Shown in pieces: positions 51,639 through 61,797 of a stretch of 64,000 bases of DNA. The position numbers and the translations under genes were made by a program. Positions within the stretch are counted from its first letter, which is position 1, and each line of letters starts with the position of its first letter. Source of the DNA: Pedobacter sp. Leaf41 (GTDB taxonomy: Bacteria > Bacteroidota > Bacteroidia > Sphingobacteriales > Sphingobacteriaceae). Below the pieces are notes generated by a model, which was given only the letters and a program-made list of their open reading frames with translations, had not been told where the DNA came from and searched no databases. The stretch is from NCBI RefSeq assembly GCF_001422545.1, contig NZ_LMLE01000011.1:62001-126000 (forward strand), read 5' to 3'.

Positions 51639-53939
51639 TTAAAAAGGATAACCAATCCCGATATTAAAAATTAAATTTTGTCTGCGCCAATCCTTATTTC
51701 CAAAAGCGATATCATCAAACACCCAGCGCTGACCTTCTGCAAGGTACGGTTTACGAACAGGAAATGCTACATCCAGGCGAACTACAAATATCGAAGCATC
51801 AACACGCAATCCTGCTCCTGTACCTACAGCTAATTCGTTAAGCACATTTTTTAATTTAAATTCCGAACCTGGCCGGCCAGTATTTGAGGTTCCAGGAACG
51901 CCCATATCTTCTTTTCGTAACCAAATGTTACCAGCATCAACAAACAAGGCGCCATATAAAATACTTACAATTTTAAATCTAAGCTCCGAATTCAGCATTA
52001 ATTTGATGTCGCCACCTTGATCAGCAAAAATGGCATCATCTGGTACTTTATAGGTTCCGGGACCTAAAGTTCTGGCCGGAAATGCCCTGATGTCATTACT
52101 TCCACCAGCAAAAAACTGTCTAACAAATGGCAGTGAGGTACTATTTCCATAAGCATAACCGTAACCTAAGTTCAATCTATTTGCCCAGGTTACGTTTCTA
52201 GTCACTTTGTAATAATCTCTTAAATCAGCTTCTAATCTCACAAATTGCGATAAAGGAACGTTGAAAATAGAACGTTTGCCTTGTTCATCTTTTGGAACAA
52301 ATGTTCCCCAAAGGTTACCACCAGTCTCTAGCGCACCGTAGAAAAATGTGTTATTTCTGCGATTGGTTTCCATTTGGTTGGTATAAGTGAAGTTATAGCT
52401 ACTACCAATGATAAACTGGTTTTCTAATGTTGTTCTAAGTAAAGGGTTTTCAGCAAATAATCGATCTCTTGTTGTATCAGAAGGGAATGTAGTGGATACA
52501 TAACTCACAGAAATAGGGTTGAAATTATGCTCCTTGTATTGATTTTCTTTAAAGTTATAGCCAAACTCTCCTTTAAAAGCATGCAAAGTATATTCTGATC
52601 CTCTGTTCAACATCTGATAAGATAATGAAGCGATAGTTTTAGGGATAAAGGCTGTTGTACTATTGGGCTTATAAAACGGCACAATAAATCTTGGAAAAGT
52701 TAATTTTCCTTCAGCTGTAAGAGACAGTGAATTTTTGCCTAATGAAGTACCTCTGGTTTGCGTTTCAAACCCCCCACTCAGGCTAACATCTAACTGTTCG
52801 GCCCCCCTAAAAAGGTTTCTCGTAGTTTGCGTAACCTTTACTTCCGAACCTACGAAATTGTTCGATTTACTGGTGCCTGTTACGGAGAAGGTAAGTGAAT
52901 TTTTCTTTAGCGGTGTTAAATAAATGTTCAGATCCAGCTCGTTATTCTTGAAACTATCTACCGGTAAAAATTCAGCTCTAACATCTTGAAAAGCGCCAAT
53001 ATTTACCATCCTGTTTAAGGATTGGTTGTGGTCTTTGCGGTTATAAACTTCACCTTTTTGAAAGAAAACCAATCGATCAAATAATCTGGGCTTGAAGGTA
53101 TTGCGGTCATCGTAAATATTGAAATCATGATATTCCAAAGGCTTCAACTTACGAAGCGTACTATCTCTACGCAGCGAGTAATTGGGATAAATTTTAATAT
53201 CTTTTATGGTGTAGGGCTTCAACGCCGCGTCTGGAGCAATATCTTTAACCTTAACGGTAACATTTACCAGGTTTTTACCGATCGTGCTATCAACCTGCAT
53301 AATCAGGTAATCAGGACTGAAATAGAAATATCCATTCTCTTTTAAGTCGTTATCGATTCTGATTCGCTCGTTTTTATAAACATCCAAATCGTAAAAGTTT
53401 CCAACCTTTAATAGTGTTTTATCTTTATTCGCGTTAATGATTTTAGTCAAAACGCCAGAATCAGGAGGGAAAGTTATCTTGTTAATTTTATACCTCTCGC
53501 CAGTAACAGCAGTATAAATTGCCTTTCCTTTTTTATCTTTAACTACTGTATCTCCGGTTACAGCTGCTTGAAGATAGCCTTCACTTAATAAATAGCTGGT
53601 TAATACATCGTTATTATATTTCAATTTAACTTCACTTAAAAGCACAGGCGGCTCCCCTTTTTTCCTGATCCAGTTTCTTAAACCTTTAGGCTTTTTAGGT
53701 TCACCAGCAAAGTTGTAAATAGCCAGTTTTAGTTTGTTATTCGGGCGGGGCCGGGTTTTGCTTTTTAAATCGGCCTTAACTTGTTTCTCATCATCAATTT
53801 TTCCCGATGAATCTGGATTGATGATCACATCTGCTCCCGTATATAAAATTTGTCCAGGTTTTAAGGATTTCGTACTACTGCAACCTGCATAAACTAAACA
53901 GGCCAATACAAATAAAATAGGTCTAGTTAGTTTTCTCAT
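51639..53939 (-). CDS. BamA/TamA-like (OMP85) outer-membrane lipoprotein
   Basis: From the ATG at 53939 the product has 766 aa with signal peptide and lipobox (ACLVYAGC). POTRA-like repeats (for example LLKVGNFYDLDVYKNERI) and a C-terminal 16-stranded barrel end in the OMP85 motif region (GIGYPF final strand). An in-frame extension to 54017 lacks the signal peptide at its start and overlaps the tamB gene more. The gene begins 17 nt before the TamB stop, so the two are co-expressed and would form a TamA-TamB-like pair for outer-membrane assembly. Its role in BamA versus TamA terms is not decidable by eye. Confidence 0.88.
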   Translation of the reverse strand: MRKLTRPILFVLACLVYAGCSSTKSLKPGQILYTGADVIINPDSSGKIDDEKQVKADLKSKTRPRPNNKLKLAIYNFAGEPKKPKGLRNWIRKKGEPPVLLSEVKLKYNNDVLTSYLLSEGYLQAAVTGDTVVKDKKGKAIYTAVTGERYKINKITFPPDSGVLTKIINANKDKTLLKVGNFYDLDVYKNERIRIDNDLKENGYFYFSPDYLIMQVDSTIGKNLVNVTVKVKDIAPDAALKPYTIKDIKIYPNYSLRRDSTLRKLKPLEYHDFNIYDDRNTFKPRLFDRLVFFQKGEVYNRKDHNQSLNRMVNIGAFQDVRAEFLPVDSFKNNELDLNIYLTPLKKNSLTFSVTGTSKSNNFVGSEVKVTQTTRNLFRGAEQLDVSLSGGFETQTRGTSLGKNSLSLTAEGKLTFPRFIVPFYKPNSTTAFIPKTIASLSYQMLNRGSEYTLHAFKGEFGYNFKENQYKEHNFNPISVSYVSTTFPSDTTRDRLFAENPLLRTTLENQFIIGSSYNFTYTNQMETNRRNNTFFYGALETGGNLWGTFVPKDEQGKRSIFNVPLSQFVRLEADLRDYYKVTRNVTWANRLNLGYGYAYGNSTSLPFVRQFFAGGSNDIRAFPARTLGPGTYKVPDDAIFADQGGDIKLMLNSELRFKIVSILYGALFVDAGNIWLRKEDMGVPGTSNTGRPGSEFKLKNVLNELAVGTGAGLRVDASIFVVRLDVAFPVRKPYLAEGQRWVFDDIAFGNKDWRRQNLIFNIGIGYPF

Positions 53940-56900
53940 TTTGTGCTTTCTGTTCAATGTTTCTTGTTCTTCTATTGCGTTTTTTCTGGAAAATTTCTCT
54001 GAATTTGTTGTAATCAACCACTAATGTAAAACCTAATCCGGTTTCAATAATCTGGCCTTGTACAATTACATCATTTTGGTTGCGTCTGTAGGCTCTTAAA
54101 CGGTACCTTCCATCGGCAGATAAGGCATATTCTACGTTTACGTTACCCGCAATATCGGTAGATTTTTCTCCTGGTGCTTGTGGTCCTTCCAATGCAAATG
54201 AACTTCCAACGGTAACGGTTAGCCTGTCGTTCAATAATTTTTTAGATAAACCAATTTCCAAGTCCGTTTTTTGCTGCATAGATCCAGTTGAGTAATCTTC
54301 TGATGAATTTACACCGAAGTTTAAATCAACTCCCTGAATTAAATCTGAAGTTAGATTATTTAATTGTTCTGTTAATAGTCGGCTTACGCTTGATCGGGCA
54401 AGAGTTGAGGCACCACCACCGCCACCAGCTAAACTTTCGAAAGGATTGTTGGCGATAAACCTGTTCAGCGCCAATAGAGCGAAAACCTGCTTATTTAACT
54501 CGCTTTCATTTCTATTTACATTAATTAATTTGGTATAAACCTGTCCGTTTAATGCGCCTCGTTCATTTTCCGGTAAATCAAGTTTAAAAGAAATTGTAGG
54601 TTTTAAAAGTTCACCCTTCATCATCAAGTAAACCTGGAACGGCAGTTTTGTTCTGGCTTCGTATAAATCTGGTTGATTAAGTAAATCAATAGGAGCAGCA
54701 TTTACTTCATACAAAGCGGTTAGGTTTGCAGTTGCCGAAGTAGGTTCGCCAGTCCAAACAATAGTACTTCCCTTCACCAATTTAAATTCTTTTTTAAGAA
54801 CAGCTAAGGTTAAATTGTACGAACCATCGAGAATCTCATAGCGACCGGTCATACTTATTTTGCCACTCGGATCCATTGTTACATTGAGATCGGCATCACC
54901 TCTTACATTCAGGTTATCACCGCTCGATGGATCGACAACTACATTTAACTCTGCCTCAGGATCAATTTTTACTGCTGCAACTAAATTTAAACCTTTGATT
55001 GGCGACTTGCTAATGCTATCTACCTTGAGTGCTTTTTGGCCGTTGAAAGGCGGTGCATCTGCATCAATAAACTGAACAATTCCATCCTGATCAATGATTG
55101 ATGGATCACTCGAAGGCAAAGCAAAGAAAAACTTAGTGCCTTTATTTACAGTGATATTCATGTTTACATCTGGCTGATTTAAATCTCCACGAACTTTAAT
55201 GTCGCTGGTTAAATAAACCGTACCATAAATCATCTCATTATCAGCAGCAGTAGAATTAATTGCCCGGAAATTATTCATTCTGATATCCAGACCGAAGCGA
55301 TAATTCTTATAATCTGTGGTTAAAACCTTTCCATTAATGGTTGCTTTCTGGTTCAAAGAATCGATCAGTGTAAAGTTGTTAAAGGCAATGCCCTCGTTGG
55401 TAAAAGATATCTTCTCGTTCGGCATACGGAAATATGAATTTACATAAGCCACATTTATTCCAGCGTTGTTAAAGGTTAAATCGCCTAATATTTTTGGAGC
55501 GGTTAATGCGCCCTTAACTGTTAATGCACCGGTTAATGTACCCGTTCCATTTTTTAGCTGCCCTTGAGATAAGCTTTCGATATTTTTCATCTCAATCTTA
55601 TCAATGTTTACTGTTAAATCTAAGGCGCTTTGAGGGGCAGTGTAATAAAATCCATTCACTCGTAAATCGTGAACGCCAGTTAAAGCCACATTAACTTCAA
55701 AGGCATTTTGGGTATTGTTGTTAACGGCCACACGCAAAGTACCAAGTTGATCTTTCTGGTAACGGAGCTGATCTATCGTTAAGTTGGCTTCAAATTTTGG
55801 CGTCGATGCCAAATCTTTCACATTGGCAGTTCCATTTAAACGGCCTCCAACTAAAGTAGTATCCGTTTCTGCGAATTTGGTTAAAGTTTCCAATTGAAAA
55901 TCTTTAAACTCAACACTTAAAGGTGCATTAGGCTGGGTTGGATTGCTGTTTATAGATAATGACTGGCCACTATTGCTGATGGCAAACTGATTAACTAATA
56001 TTCCGGATTGACCGAATTGAATAAAATTATCTTGCGATACCACCCACTTTTGATAATCCAATAAAAGTTTCTGTGGATCAAGGGTAAATTTAAAATCTTT
56101 ATTTATGGATTGAAAATTACCGCCAATTACATATTTATCTTTCAATTGTCTATCACGAAGGAAGATATTAACACCTAATAAGTTGTTTAGTGCTTCACCG
56201 CTTATTTCGGTGTTGAACAAGGCAATGGAAGGACTTTGCAAACTCTTCACCGTTAGGGCATAATCGAGTTTATTGTTTTCGTTATTGATGTTGATTGAAG
56301 TAGTATCAATTTTAAAATCTCCGTATACTACCTGCGGGAAATTTCCTTTGATCTGTAAACTGTCTTTCTGAGTATCAATTAAACCATAAAACTGCGATTG
56401 CTTGAAAACAGTCAGCTCTGGTACGAATTGTTTCAGTAATTTCGAATCGTAAATTTGAACAGCGAACCGCATTCTTTGATCAGGAATTTTGGTTACCTGC
56501 CCAAAAGAGTAATATTTGTTGATTTCGTTAATGAATGCACTACCAATTTTTGTCAGCTCGTACTTCCCATCAATTTTTGCCGATATAATTTCCGACTTCA
56601 ACGAAAGCTCGTTTTCTGTAGCTGTCGATCTTGCCCGAACCGAAATGGTATCAACATTAATTCTTTGCGCATCTTTAGCCAACTGCAAGCCTGTAATATC
56701 TACCGAACCATTTAAATAATCTGCATCGGCAGTTTGTAAATCAACTTTTATTAAACCAGCAGCGCTTAACAAAGTCGGACTAAAGTTAAGAGCCTGTAGG
56801 TTTAATTGTTTTAAGTTCAAATTAGCCTTTACCGCAGGATATTTCCCACCAAGGTTTGCTCTGGCATCCAGAACAAAATTTGCGTTGCTATCTGGCATGT

Positions 56901-58914
56901 TACCTTTAATGGTAACGTTCTGATTAGCATAAGTGCCTGCCAGATTTAGGTTTCGGTAAGTATATTTATTGTAATAGGCGTTTAGTACCCGGGCGTTAAA
57001 TTTGGCATTTATTTTTTTAGGATCAAGCCCCGTTCCGGCCACATTTGCTTTAACCGTTATTCGCCCTAATTTCGGCTGCATTTTTAGCAAGCGGCCAACA
57101 TTAAAATTGTTCAAAGAAACATCAGCTTTATAATGCTCTCTTCCTTTTGGTCCATTCATCGCTGCGGTTAAAATTGCACCCCCCATATCGGTTTGAATGT
57201 TCATGTTGGTGTTAAAATCCGTCATCGAACCTTTAAATTTACCATTGGCATTTATCACATTTGGCAATTCGATTGTAGGTGGAAGCGATTTTTTGGGTAC
57301 GGCAACTAAAATATCACTCTTGGTAACGTAGAGCTTTTTAATATTCAAATCAAGGAAAGTTTTATTAATGTCGGGCAAACCTTTAGCAGTTCCGCTAATA
57401 TCGATTTGTGTATTTTTTAATCCTGTAATTTGCAAGCGAGGGATGTTAAGGTTATTTAAATAGCCATTCACATCTGCATTTATTTTTATTTTTTCATTTC
57501 GGTAATTCGCTGGGATGGCATCACTAAAATAACCCGCATCTTTTAGTCCGATGGTTGTATTTTTTAAGCTTAATGCTAATTTCACTCTTTCAGGATGTTT
57601 GGTTAAATCATCCATCGAAGTGAAATTCAGTTCCGTAGCATTTTCAATGGTGGTATTTGGTGTTTTTAAAACAAAGTTACTTAGCTTAATTTGCTTGTCG
57701 TTGTAAACAGCGTTTCCTTTTAACTCATTCAAAGCAAAACCACTTTTCTCCTTTAGCGAACCATTTTTAACATTGGCCTTAATGCCGTCGGCACTGTAAC
57801 TTACGTCGCCAGCGCCAAAATTTAAACCAGTAATTTTTAAATGATTAAAGTCCATTCCTTTCGGCGAAGCTTTTGCACCTAGGTTGTCAAATTGCACATT
57901 ATTATCAGCCAGGCTAATATTTTTAATCATCAGGCCGAGCGCCGATTTTTCAGCAACAACGGTGTCTTTAACCTTTTTTAAATCGTTACTTGGAGCAGGT
58001 TTAAAAGCAAAAAGAATGTTCGATTTGTTCAACTTGGCATCTTCTACCGAATATTTACTATTCGTTAAATCGACTTTAAGGTTAACCAGGCCCAATTCGT
58101 TAACATCTGCTACTGCTTTCGTAGTAGAAATCTGATCGTCGTAATTCACTTTCACATTGTTGAAAGCAAAGTTTTCTACTTCAATCAATGGCAGTTTTCC
58201 AGTTTCCTTTTCGCTGCTATCTACACTATTGGTAACATGCTGCACCAGTTCTACCAAAGGTTTTTGCTGTAAATATCGGAGCGACGTGTTATTTAATGCC
58301 AAATCTCGAATTACGTAATGCTGGCCAGCTAAATCAAAAGTTTTTAGTTTTGCCTTAAATGCGCCAAGGTAAATTTTGGCATCGTTACCCGCTACATCAT
58401 CACGATAATTAATACCTATATCTTCAAAAGAAACCTTATCAACAGAAAATTTCATGGTTGATGTGGTATCCTTATCCACCTTTTCCTCTGGCTTTTTTTG
58501 ATCGCTCATAAAAGCATCGACTAAAAAAGAAAAGTTAAAAGTTGTGTCTGGAGCAATCCTTTTAACGTTAGCCCGTATATTTTTTAGCTCAACGCTGTTA
58601 ATCTCTACCGTATTGTCCAATAGTTTAAATAAACTAATATCAACAGCTAATTTTTCCGCATATAACAAAGTATCACCTTTTAAATCTTCAATATAAAACT
58701 TGTTCAGTACCACATCTTTGGGTAATGCGATTTTAATACTTTCAAGGCTAACTTCAGTCTTTGTTTTCGTTTTAAGGTAATCAATAGCTTTTCCCTTAAC
58801 AAAATTTTGCACTGCAGGGATGTTGAGCGAAAGGGCAACAGCCACCACCAAGATGATGATAGATGCAATTACCCAAAGCAAAATTTTTAAACTTTTACGT
58901 ACGTATTTATTCAA
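53923..58914 (-). CDS. TamB-like translocation/assembly protein (DUF490), second copy
   Basis: The 1663-aa protein has an N-terminal membrane anchor (SLKILLWVIASIIILVVAVALS, pattern only) and a very long beta-helical periplasmic part. The C-terminal TamB domain includes GSTIVWTGEPTSATANL and GVDLNFGVNSSED. It would bridge the periplasm and dock to the OMP85 partner encoded next, with which it overlaps by 17 nt. The first copy at 12593-17038 shares the anchor and domain order but lacks the partner gene. The start ATG is normal here, unlike the first copy. Confidence 0.9.
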   Translation of the reverse strand: MNKYVRKSLKILLWVIASIIILVVAVALSLNIPAVQNFVKGKAIDYLKTKTKTEVSLESIKIALPKDVVLNKFYIEDLKGDTLLYAEKLAVDISLFKLLDNTVEINSVELKNIRANVKRIAPDTTFNFSFLVDAFMSDQKKPEEKVDKDTTSTMKFSVDKVSFEDIGINYRDDVAGNDAKIYLGAFKAKLKTFDLAGQHYVIRDLALNNTSLRYLQQKPLVELVQHVTNSVDSSEKETGKLPLIEVENFAFNNVKVNYDDQISTTKAVADVNELGLVNLKVDLTNSKYSVEDAKLNKSNILFAFKPAPSNDLKKVKDTVVAEKSALGLMIKNISLADNNVQFDNLGAKASPKGMDFNHLKITGLNFGAGDVSYSADGIKANVKNGSLKEKSGFALNELKGNAVYNDKQIKLSNFVLKTPNTTIENATELNFTSMDDLTKHPERVKLALSLKNTTIGLKDAGYFSDAIPANYRNEKIKINADVNGYLNNLNIPRLQITGLKNTQIDISGTAKGLPDINKTFLDLNIKKLYVTKSDILVAVPKKSLPPTIELPNVINANGKFKGSMTDFNTNMNIQTDMGGAILTAAMNGPKGREHYKADVSLNNFNVGRLLKMQPKLGRITVKANVAGTGLDPKKINAKFNARVLNAYYNKYTYRNLNLAGTYANQNVTIKGNMPDSNANFVLDARANLGGKYPAVKANLNLKQLNLQALNFSPTLLSAAGLIKVDLQTADADYLNGSVDITGLQLAKDAQRINVDTISVRARSTATENELSLKSEIISAKIDGKYELTKIGSAFINEINKYYSFGQVTKIPDQRMRFAVQIYDSKLLKQFVPELTVFKQSQFYGLIDTQKDSLQIKGNFPQVVYGDFKIDTTSININNENNKLDYALTVKSLQSPSIALFNTEISGEALNNLLGVNIFLRDRQLKDKYVIGGNFQSINKDFKFTLDPQKLLLDYQKWVVSQDNFIQFGQSGILVNQFAISNSGQSLSINSNPTQPNAPLSVEFKDFQLETLTKFAETDTTLVGGRLNGTANVKDLASTPKFEANLTIDQLRYQKDQLGTLRVAVNNNTQNAFEVNVALTGVHDLRVNGFYYTAPQSALDLTVNIDKIEMKNIESLSQGQLKNGTGTLTGALTVKGALTAPKILGDLTFNNAGINVAYVNSYFRMPNEKISFTNEGIAFNNFTLIDSLNQKATINGKVLTTDYKNYRFGLDIRMNNFRAINSTAADNEMIYGTVYLTSDIKVRGDLNQPDVNMNITVNKGTKFFFALPSSDPSIIDQDGIVQFIDADAPPFNGQKALKVDSISKSPIKGLNLVAAVKIDPEAELNVVVDPSSGDNLNVRGDADLNVTMDPSGKISMTGRYEILDGSYNLTLAVLKKEFKLVKGSTIVWTGEPTSATANLTALYEVNAAPIDLLNQPDLYEARTKLPFQVYLMMKGELLKPTISFKLDLPENERGALNGQVYTKLINVNRNESELNKQVFALLALNRFIANNPFESLAGGGGGASTLARSSVSRLLTEQLNNLTSDLIQGVDLNFGVNSSEDYSTGSMQQKTDLEIGLSKKLLNDRLTVTVGSSFALEGPQAPGEKSTDIAGNVNVEYALSADGRYRLRAYRRNQNDVIVQGQIIETGLGFTLVVDYNKFREIFQKKRNRRTRNIEQKAQNEKTN

Positions 58915-59061
58915 AGCGAATGTGTTTGGTGGTTGTTAAATGCCAAAAGCATGCCATTAAAATTAAATTTAAGGCAGTTATTTATAAATACTACAAAAAT
59001 TAAACTAAATTGTTCGCCCGCTATAAAAATTTAACACTGGCGATTTTATAAAGTATTAAAA

Positions 59062-59556
59062 ATGAAATTATTAAATCTTAATATAACCTTCGAACAGTAC
59101 AATGGAGTTAGTGAATTAAATGAGCAAGATGCCGTACTTTGTGAAAACGCGGAGAAAGCGTTATCAAGTTCATATTCTCCCTATTCAAAATTTCGGGTAG
59201 GAACCGCTATCCGTCTGGCTTCTGGTGAAATAATACTCGGAAGCAATCAGGAAAACCTGGCCTATCCTTCTGGTTTGTGTGCCGAACGTGTTGCACTCTT
59301 TTCCATTGGCTCGGCCTATCCATATGCTGTGATCGAAAGTATGGCCATTACAGCGCAAACCGATGCCTTTGAAATTTTGAAGCCAGTGACCTCTTGCGGT
59401 GGTTGTTTGCAGGTAATGGCCGAGTTTGAAAGAAAGCAAGCATCGCCAATTGAAGTAATCTTCTACTGTTTAAACGGCGAAGTTTTAAAAGTGCCCAGTG
59501 TACAAAGTTTATTGCCGTTTTCATTTGTAGAAGATCGTTTAGGGGCTAAAGCTTAA
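59062..59556 (+). CDS. cdd: Cytidine deaminase
   Basis: The 164-aa homotetramer-type enzyme deaminates cytidine and deoxycytidine. The catalytic motifs are CAERVALF (zinc Cys and catalytic Glu) and CGGCLQ (two zinc cysteines). The residue before the first Cys is Ser (TSCGGC) instead of the usual Pro. SSYSPYSKFRVGTA is the substrate-binding segment. It is divergent from the TamB gene. Sequence alone cannot separate it from close blasticidin deaminases, but the context fits a pyrimidine salvage gene. Confidence 0.93.
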   Translation: MKLLNLNITFEQYNGVSELNEQDAVLCENAEKALSSSYSPYSKFRVGTAIRLASGEIILGSNQENLAYPSGLCAERVALFSIGSAYPYAVIESMAITAQTDAFEILKPVTSCGGCLQVMAEFERKQASPIEVIFYCLNGEVLKVPSVQSLLPFSFVEDRLGAKA

Positions 59557-59791
59557 AAATATTTGGAAATGGGCAGTTCTGTAATGCTTCGGCATTTTAG
59601 CCCTGCTATCGTTACAAGTCCTCGCTTTTATAAAAGCAGAAAATGCTTTTATTCGCTGCGGGCTTTTCGCTTTATCAGTTATAATTTTCGGCTGATGTTT
59701 TTCGGTTAGGTTTAAGTCCCATCTGTAATACTATTCTTAAAAAATGCTTTTTATTTCCTGATATTCAATAAATTAGAAAAAAATCATCAGT
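59557..59791. other. Gap between cdd and the cupin gene
   Basis: About 235 bp without a coding frame. It has an imperfect AGCAGAAAATGCTTTTATTCGC patch with inverted character (near 59630-59655) that may act as a terminator for cdd. Confidence 0.35.
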
Positions 59792-60418
59792 ATGGAGAAT
59801 GAACAGAACAATATTTTAACCCGGAGAAGGTTGTTACAATTGCTTGCAATATCTTCAATTGGTTCAGCTGCACTGCCTTCTCAAGCTTTTGCCGATATTA
59901 AATCGCCAGGCGATATTTTTGATGATATTAAGAAACCTATCTTCGTACCTGAAAATACTGGTAAAAAAGGTAAAATCGGTGATGGAGACATCAGTTTTAA
60001 ACTAAATAAAAGCCAAACCGATGGCCATGTTGGCATAACTGAATCCACATTACCTGTTGGTTATTTGGGCGCCCCGCCACATTATCATAAAACTTTCGAT
60101 GAAATTTGTAGAGTGACACAAGGCGTTTTAACCATTATGGTAGGCAATGAGTTGTTCGAGGTAAAAGCTGGTGACTGGCATTTACGTCCACGAGGAATTG
60201 TTCATAGTTTTTGGAACACCGGCAAAGAAATCGTAAAGTTTATCGAATTGTACAGTCCTGCTGGCCACGAAGCATATATGAGCGATTTGGCTGACTTGTT
60301 TATTAACAATCAACGACCAAAACCTGGTGATTTGGATCGACTGGCGAAACAATATGATATCACTTTCGATTGGCCAAGGTTAAAAGAGATCATGGATAAA
60401 TATAAAGTTCATTTGTAA
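59792..60418 (+). CDS. Tat-exported cupin domain protein
   Basis: The 208-aa protein begins with a Tat-type signal (TRRRLLQLLAISSIGS) and a cleavage region near SQAFA. A cupin domain follows with the metal-ligand pattern PPHYHKTFDE (His/His/Glu) and RPRGIVHSFWNTG. It probably folds with a cofactor in the cytoplasm before export to the periplasm. The reaction is unknown; quercetinase- or isomerase-like cupins have this layout. Single gene. Confidence 0.8.
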   Translation: MENEQNNILTRRRLLQLLAISSIGSAALPSQAFADIKSPGDIFDDIKKPIFVPENTGKKGKIGDGDISFKLNKSQTDGHVGITESTLPVGYLGAPPHYHKTFDEICRVTQGVLTIMVGNELFEVKAGDWHLRPRGIVHSFWNTGKEIVKFIELYSPAGHEAYMSDLADLFINNQRPKPGDLDRLAKQYDITFDWPRLKEIMDKYKVHL

Positions 60419-60436
60419 TATAAGAGCAAGAAAGGT

Positions 60437-60508
60437 TTATTTCAAAGTCACATCCAAATAAACCGAGTGGCGGCCATAAGAATCGTAAAATGGTTTAAAA
60501 GTTACACC
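60437..60508 (-). pseudogene. C-terminal remnant of a GH127-like or similar protein
   Basis: On the minus strand the frame from 60508 to the stop at 60437-60439 reads GVTFKPFYDSYGRHSVYLDV. This resembles the conserved end of a glycoside-hydrolase-like (possibly GH127/DUF1680) protein. No upstream part is present, so this is a decayed gene end. The family call is tentative. Confidence 0.4.
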
Positions 60509-60513
60509 TTGAA

Positions 60514-60674
60514 AAAACTGATGAATTTACGCCACAAGCGTATATTCGGATCACTGAGCCGGTTAAAATTCCAGAAGTACGTATTATAAAGTCGTTGGAA
60601 AGTATCAAGAGGAGCGTGGCGGAACGAAGGTTACATTTTCAACTCATGATGTGGTGCAAGTCATTCTTAACTAA
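60514..60674 (+). pseudogene. Frameshifted remnant of an unknown gene
   Basis: Coding-like sequence is seen in two frames: TDEFTPQAYIRITEPVKIPEVR up to about 60580, then VVGKYQEERGGTKVTFSTHDV... to a stop at 60672-60674. The frame shifts around 60580-60595, and no start or upstream portion exists. The family is not recognised. Together with the preceding remnant it marks a deletion scar. Confidence 0.4.
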
Positions 60675-60751
60675 ATAATAAAGCATTGCCTATTGTTTTT
60701 TGTTACAATCTATTTTGAATTTTTGCTGTTAAGCTATAAACAGAAATAACT

Positions 60752-61180
60752 ATGTGGGTTTTATGGGCTATGCTTGCAGCAATATCAGCTGCATTGGTAA
60801 TTGTACTAACAAAGGCGGGATTAAAAAATGTAGATTCCAGCTTGGCTTTTGCCATTCAAGCCGTCTTGATTTTACTCATTACATGGGGAGTAGTGTTTTA
60901 TCAAGGCAATTTTAGCGATTGGAAGGGAATAGAAAAAAATGCATGGATATTTCTGCTTTCGGCAGGGGTTTTTACATCATTGTCAACGTTGTTTTCTTAT
61001 AAAGCGCTTTCTATGGGCCCAGCATCTTATGTGGCTACTATTGAAAGAACCTCTTTGGTGATTGCTATTGTTTTATCGATCATCTTTTTGAAAGAAAAAA
61101 TCACCTGGCAAATTGTAGTTGGCGGCACCGTGATGATTGCCGGTGCGGTACTCATCGCTTTATCAGATTCTACCGAATAA
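60752..61180 (+). CDS. Half-size EamA/DMT-type transporter
   Basis: The 142-aa protein has four or five hydrophobic helices and ends with an EamA-type helix pair (TWQIVVGGTVMIAGAVLI). Only a single EamA repeat is present, half the usual size, so it would need to form a dimer. The substrate is unknown. It is a single gene followed by the C39-like gene after 53 bp. Confidence 0.78.
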   Translation: MWVLWAMLAAISAALVIVLTKAGLKNVDSSLAFAIQAVLILLITWGVVFYQGNFSDWKGIEKNAWIFLLSAGVFTSLSTLFSYKALSMGPASYVATIERTSLVIAIVLSIIFLKEKITWQIVVGGTVMIAGAVLIALSDSTE

Positions 61181-61233
61181 TTTTTTGGAAAATAATTTAG
61201 ATCACATTACATTTAGATAATATTTTACCCTAA

Positions 61234-61797
61234 ATGAACGCTTCCTTTTCAGTCTTCCGTTACATGTTAATTCTTGTTGCCCTTACAGTAACCTCCCAAA
61301 AACTATCAGCACAACAAAAATCCATTTTAGAAACTGTTGATAAACATCAGCAGATTTACCCTTCATCATGTATTCCATCATCAATAGAAATGATTTTGAA
61401 ATACAATAATAAGGTTGGCATAAATTATTTCAATTTGCAACATGGCTGGAAAAATAGAAATGACGGTTCATTTGATAATTTTGATGGCAAAACCATCAAT
61501 GGATTAAAATTCCGGCATCAGTTTCAAAATAAACGAGGTGTAGGTTTTCCGCTTGATGAACTTTACAAAACAATATCTGATGAATTAGCAAATAGACGTA
61601 AGGTCGTTATTTCTTTAGTTTCAGGACAGGGAATGTGGCACATTTGGGTAATAGATGGTAAAACCGAAAGTGGCGATTTTATTGCTTACAGCCGAGATTT
61701 TAATAATGGCTATACGATGGCGGTTGCTGATGTAAAAAAACGGGTAAAAGCCATGCAAGGTACAGACATCATTACGTACAGTTCTTCAAAGAAATAG
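61234..61797 (+). CDS. Exported C39-like peptidase-fold protein
   Basis: The 187-aa protein has a signal peptide (MLILVALTVTSQKLSA) followed by a small papain-like domain with Cys in SSCIPSSIEM and His in GMWHIWVID. These match the order of the catalytic pair in C39-type peptidases (double-glycine or bacteriocin processing), but without the usual ABC transporter part. Activity is uncertain. It may act on a peptide substrate in the periplasm, and no bacteriocin gene is seen nearby. Confidence 0.55.
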   Translation: MNASFSVFRYMLILVALTVTSQKLSAQQKSILETVDKHQQIYPSSCIPSSIEMILKYNNKVGINYFNLQHGWKNRNDGSFDNFDGKTINGLKFRHQFQNKRGVGFPLDELYKTISDELANRRKVVISLVSGQGMWHIWVIDGKTESGDFIAYSRDFNNGYTMAVADVKKRVKAMQGTDIITYSSSKK

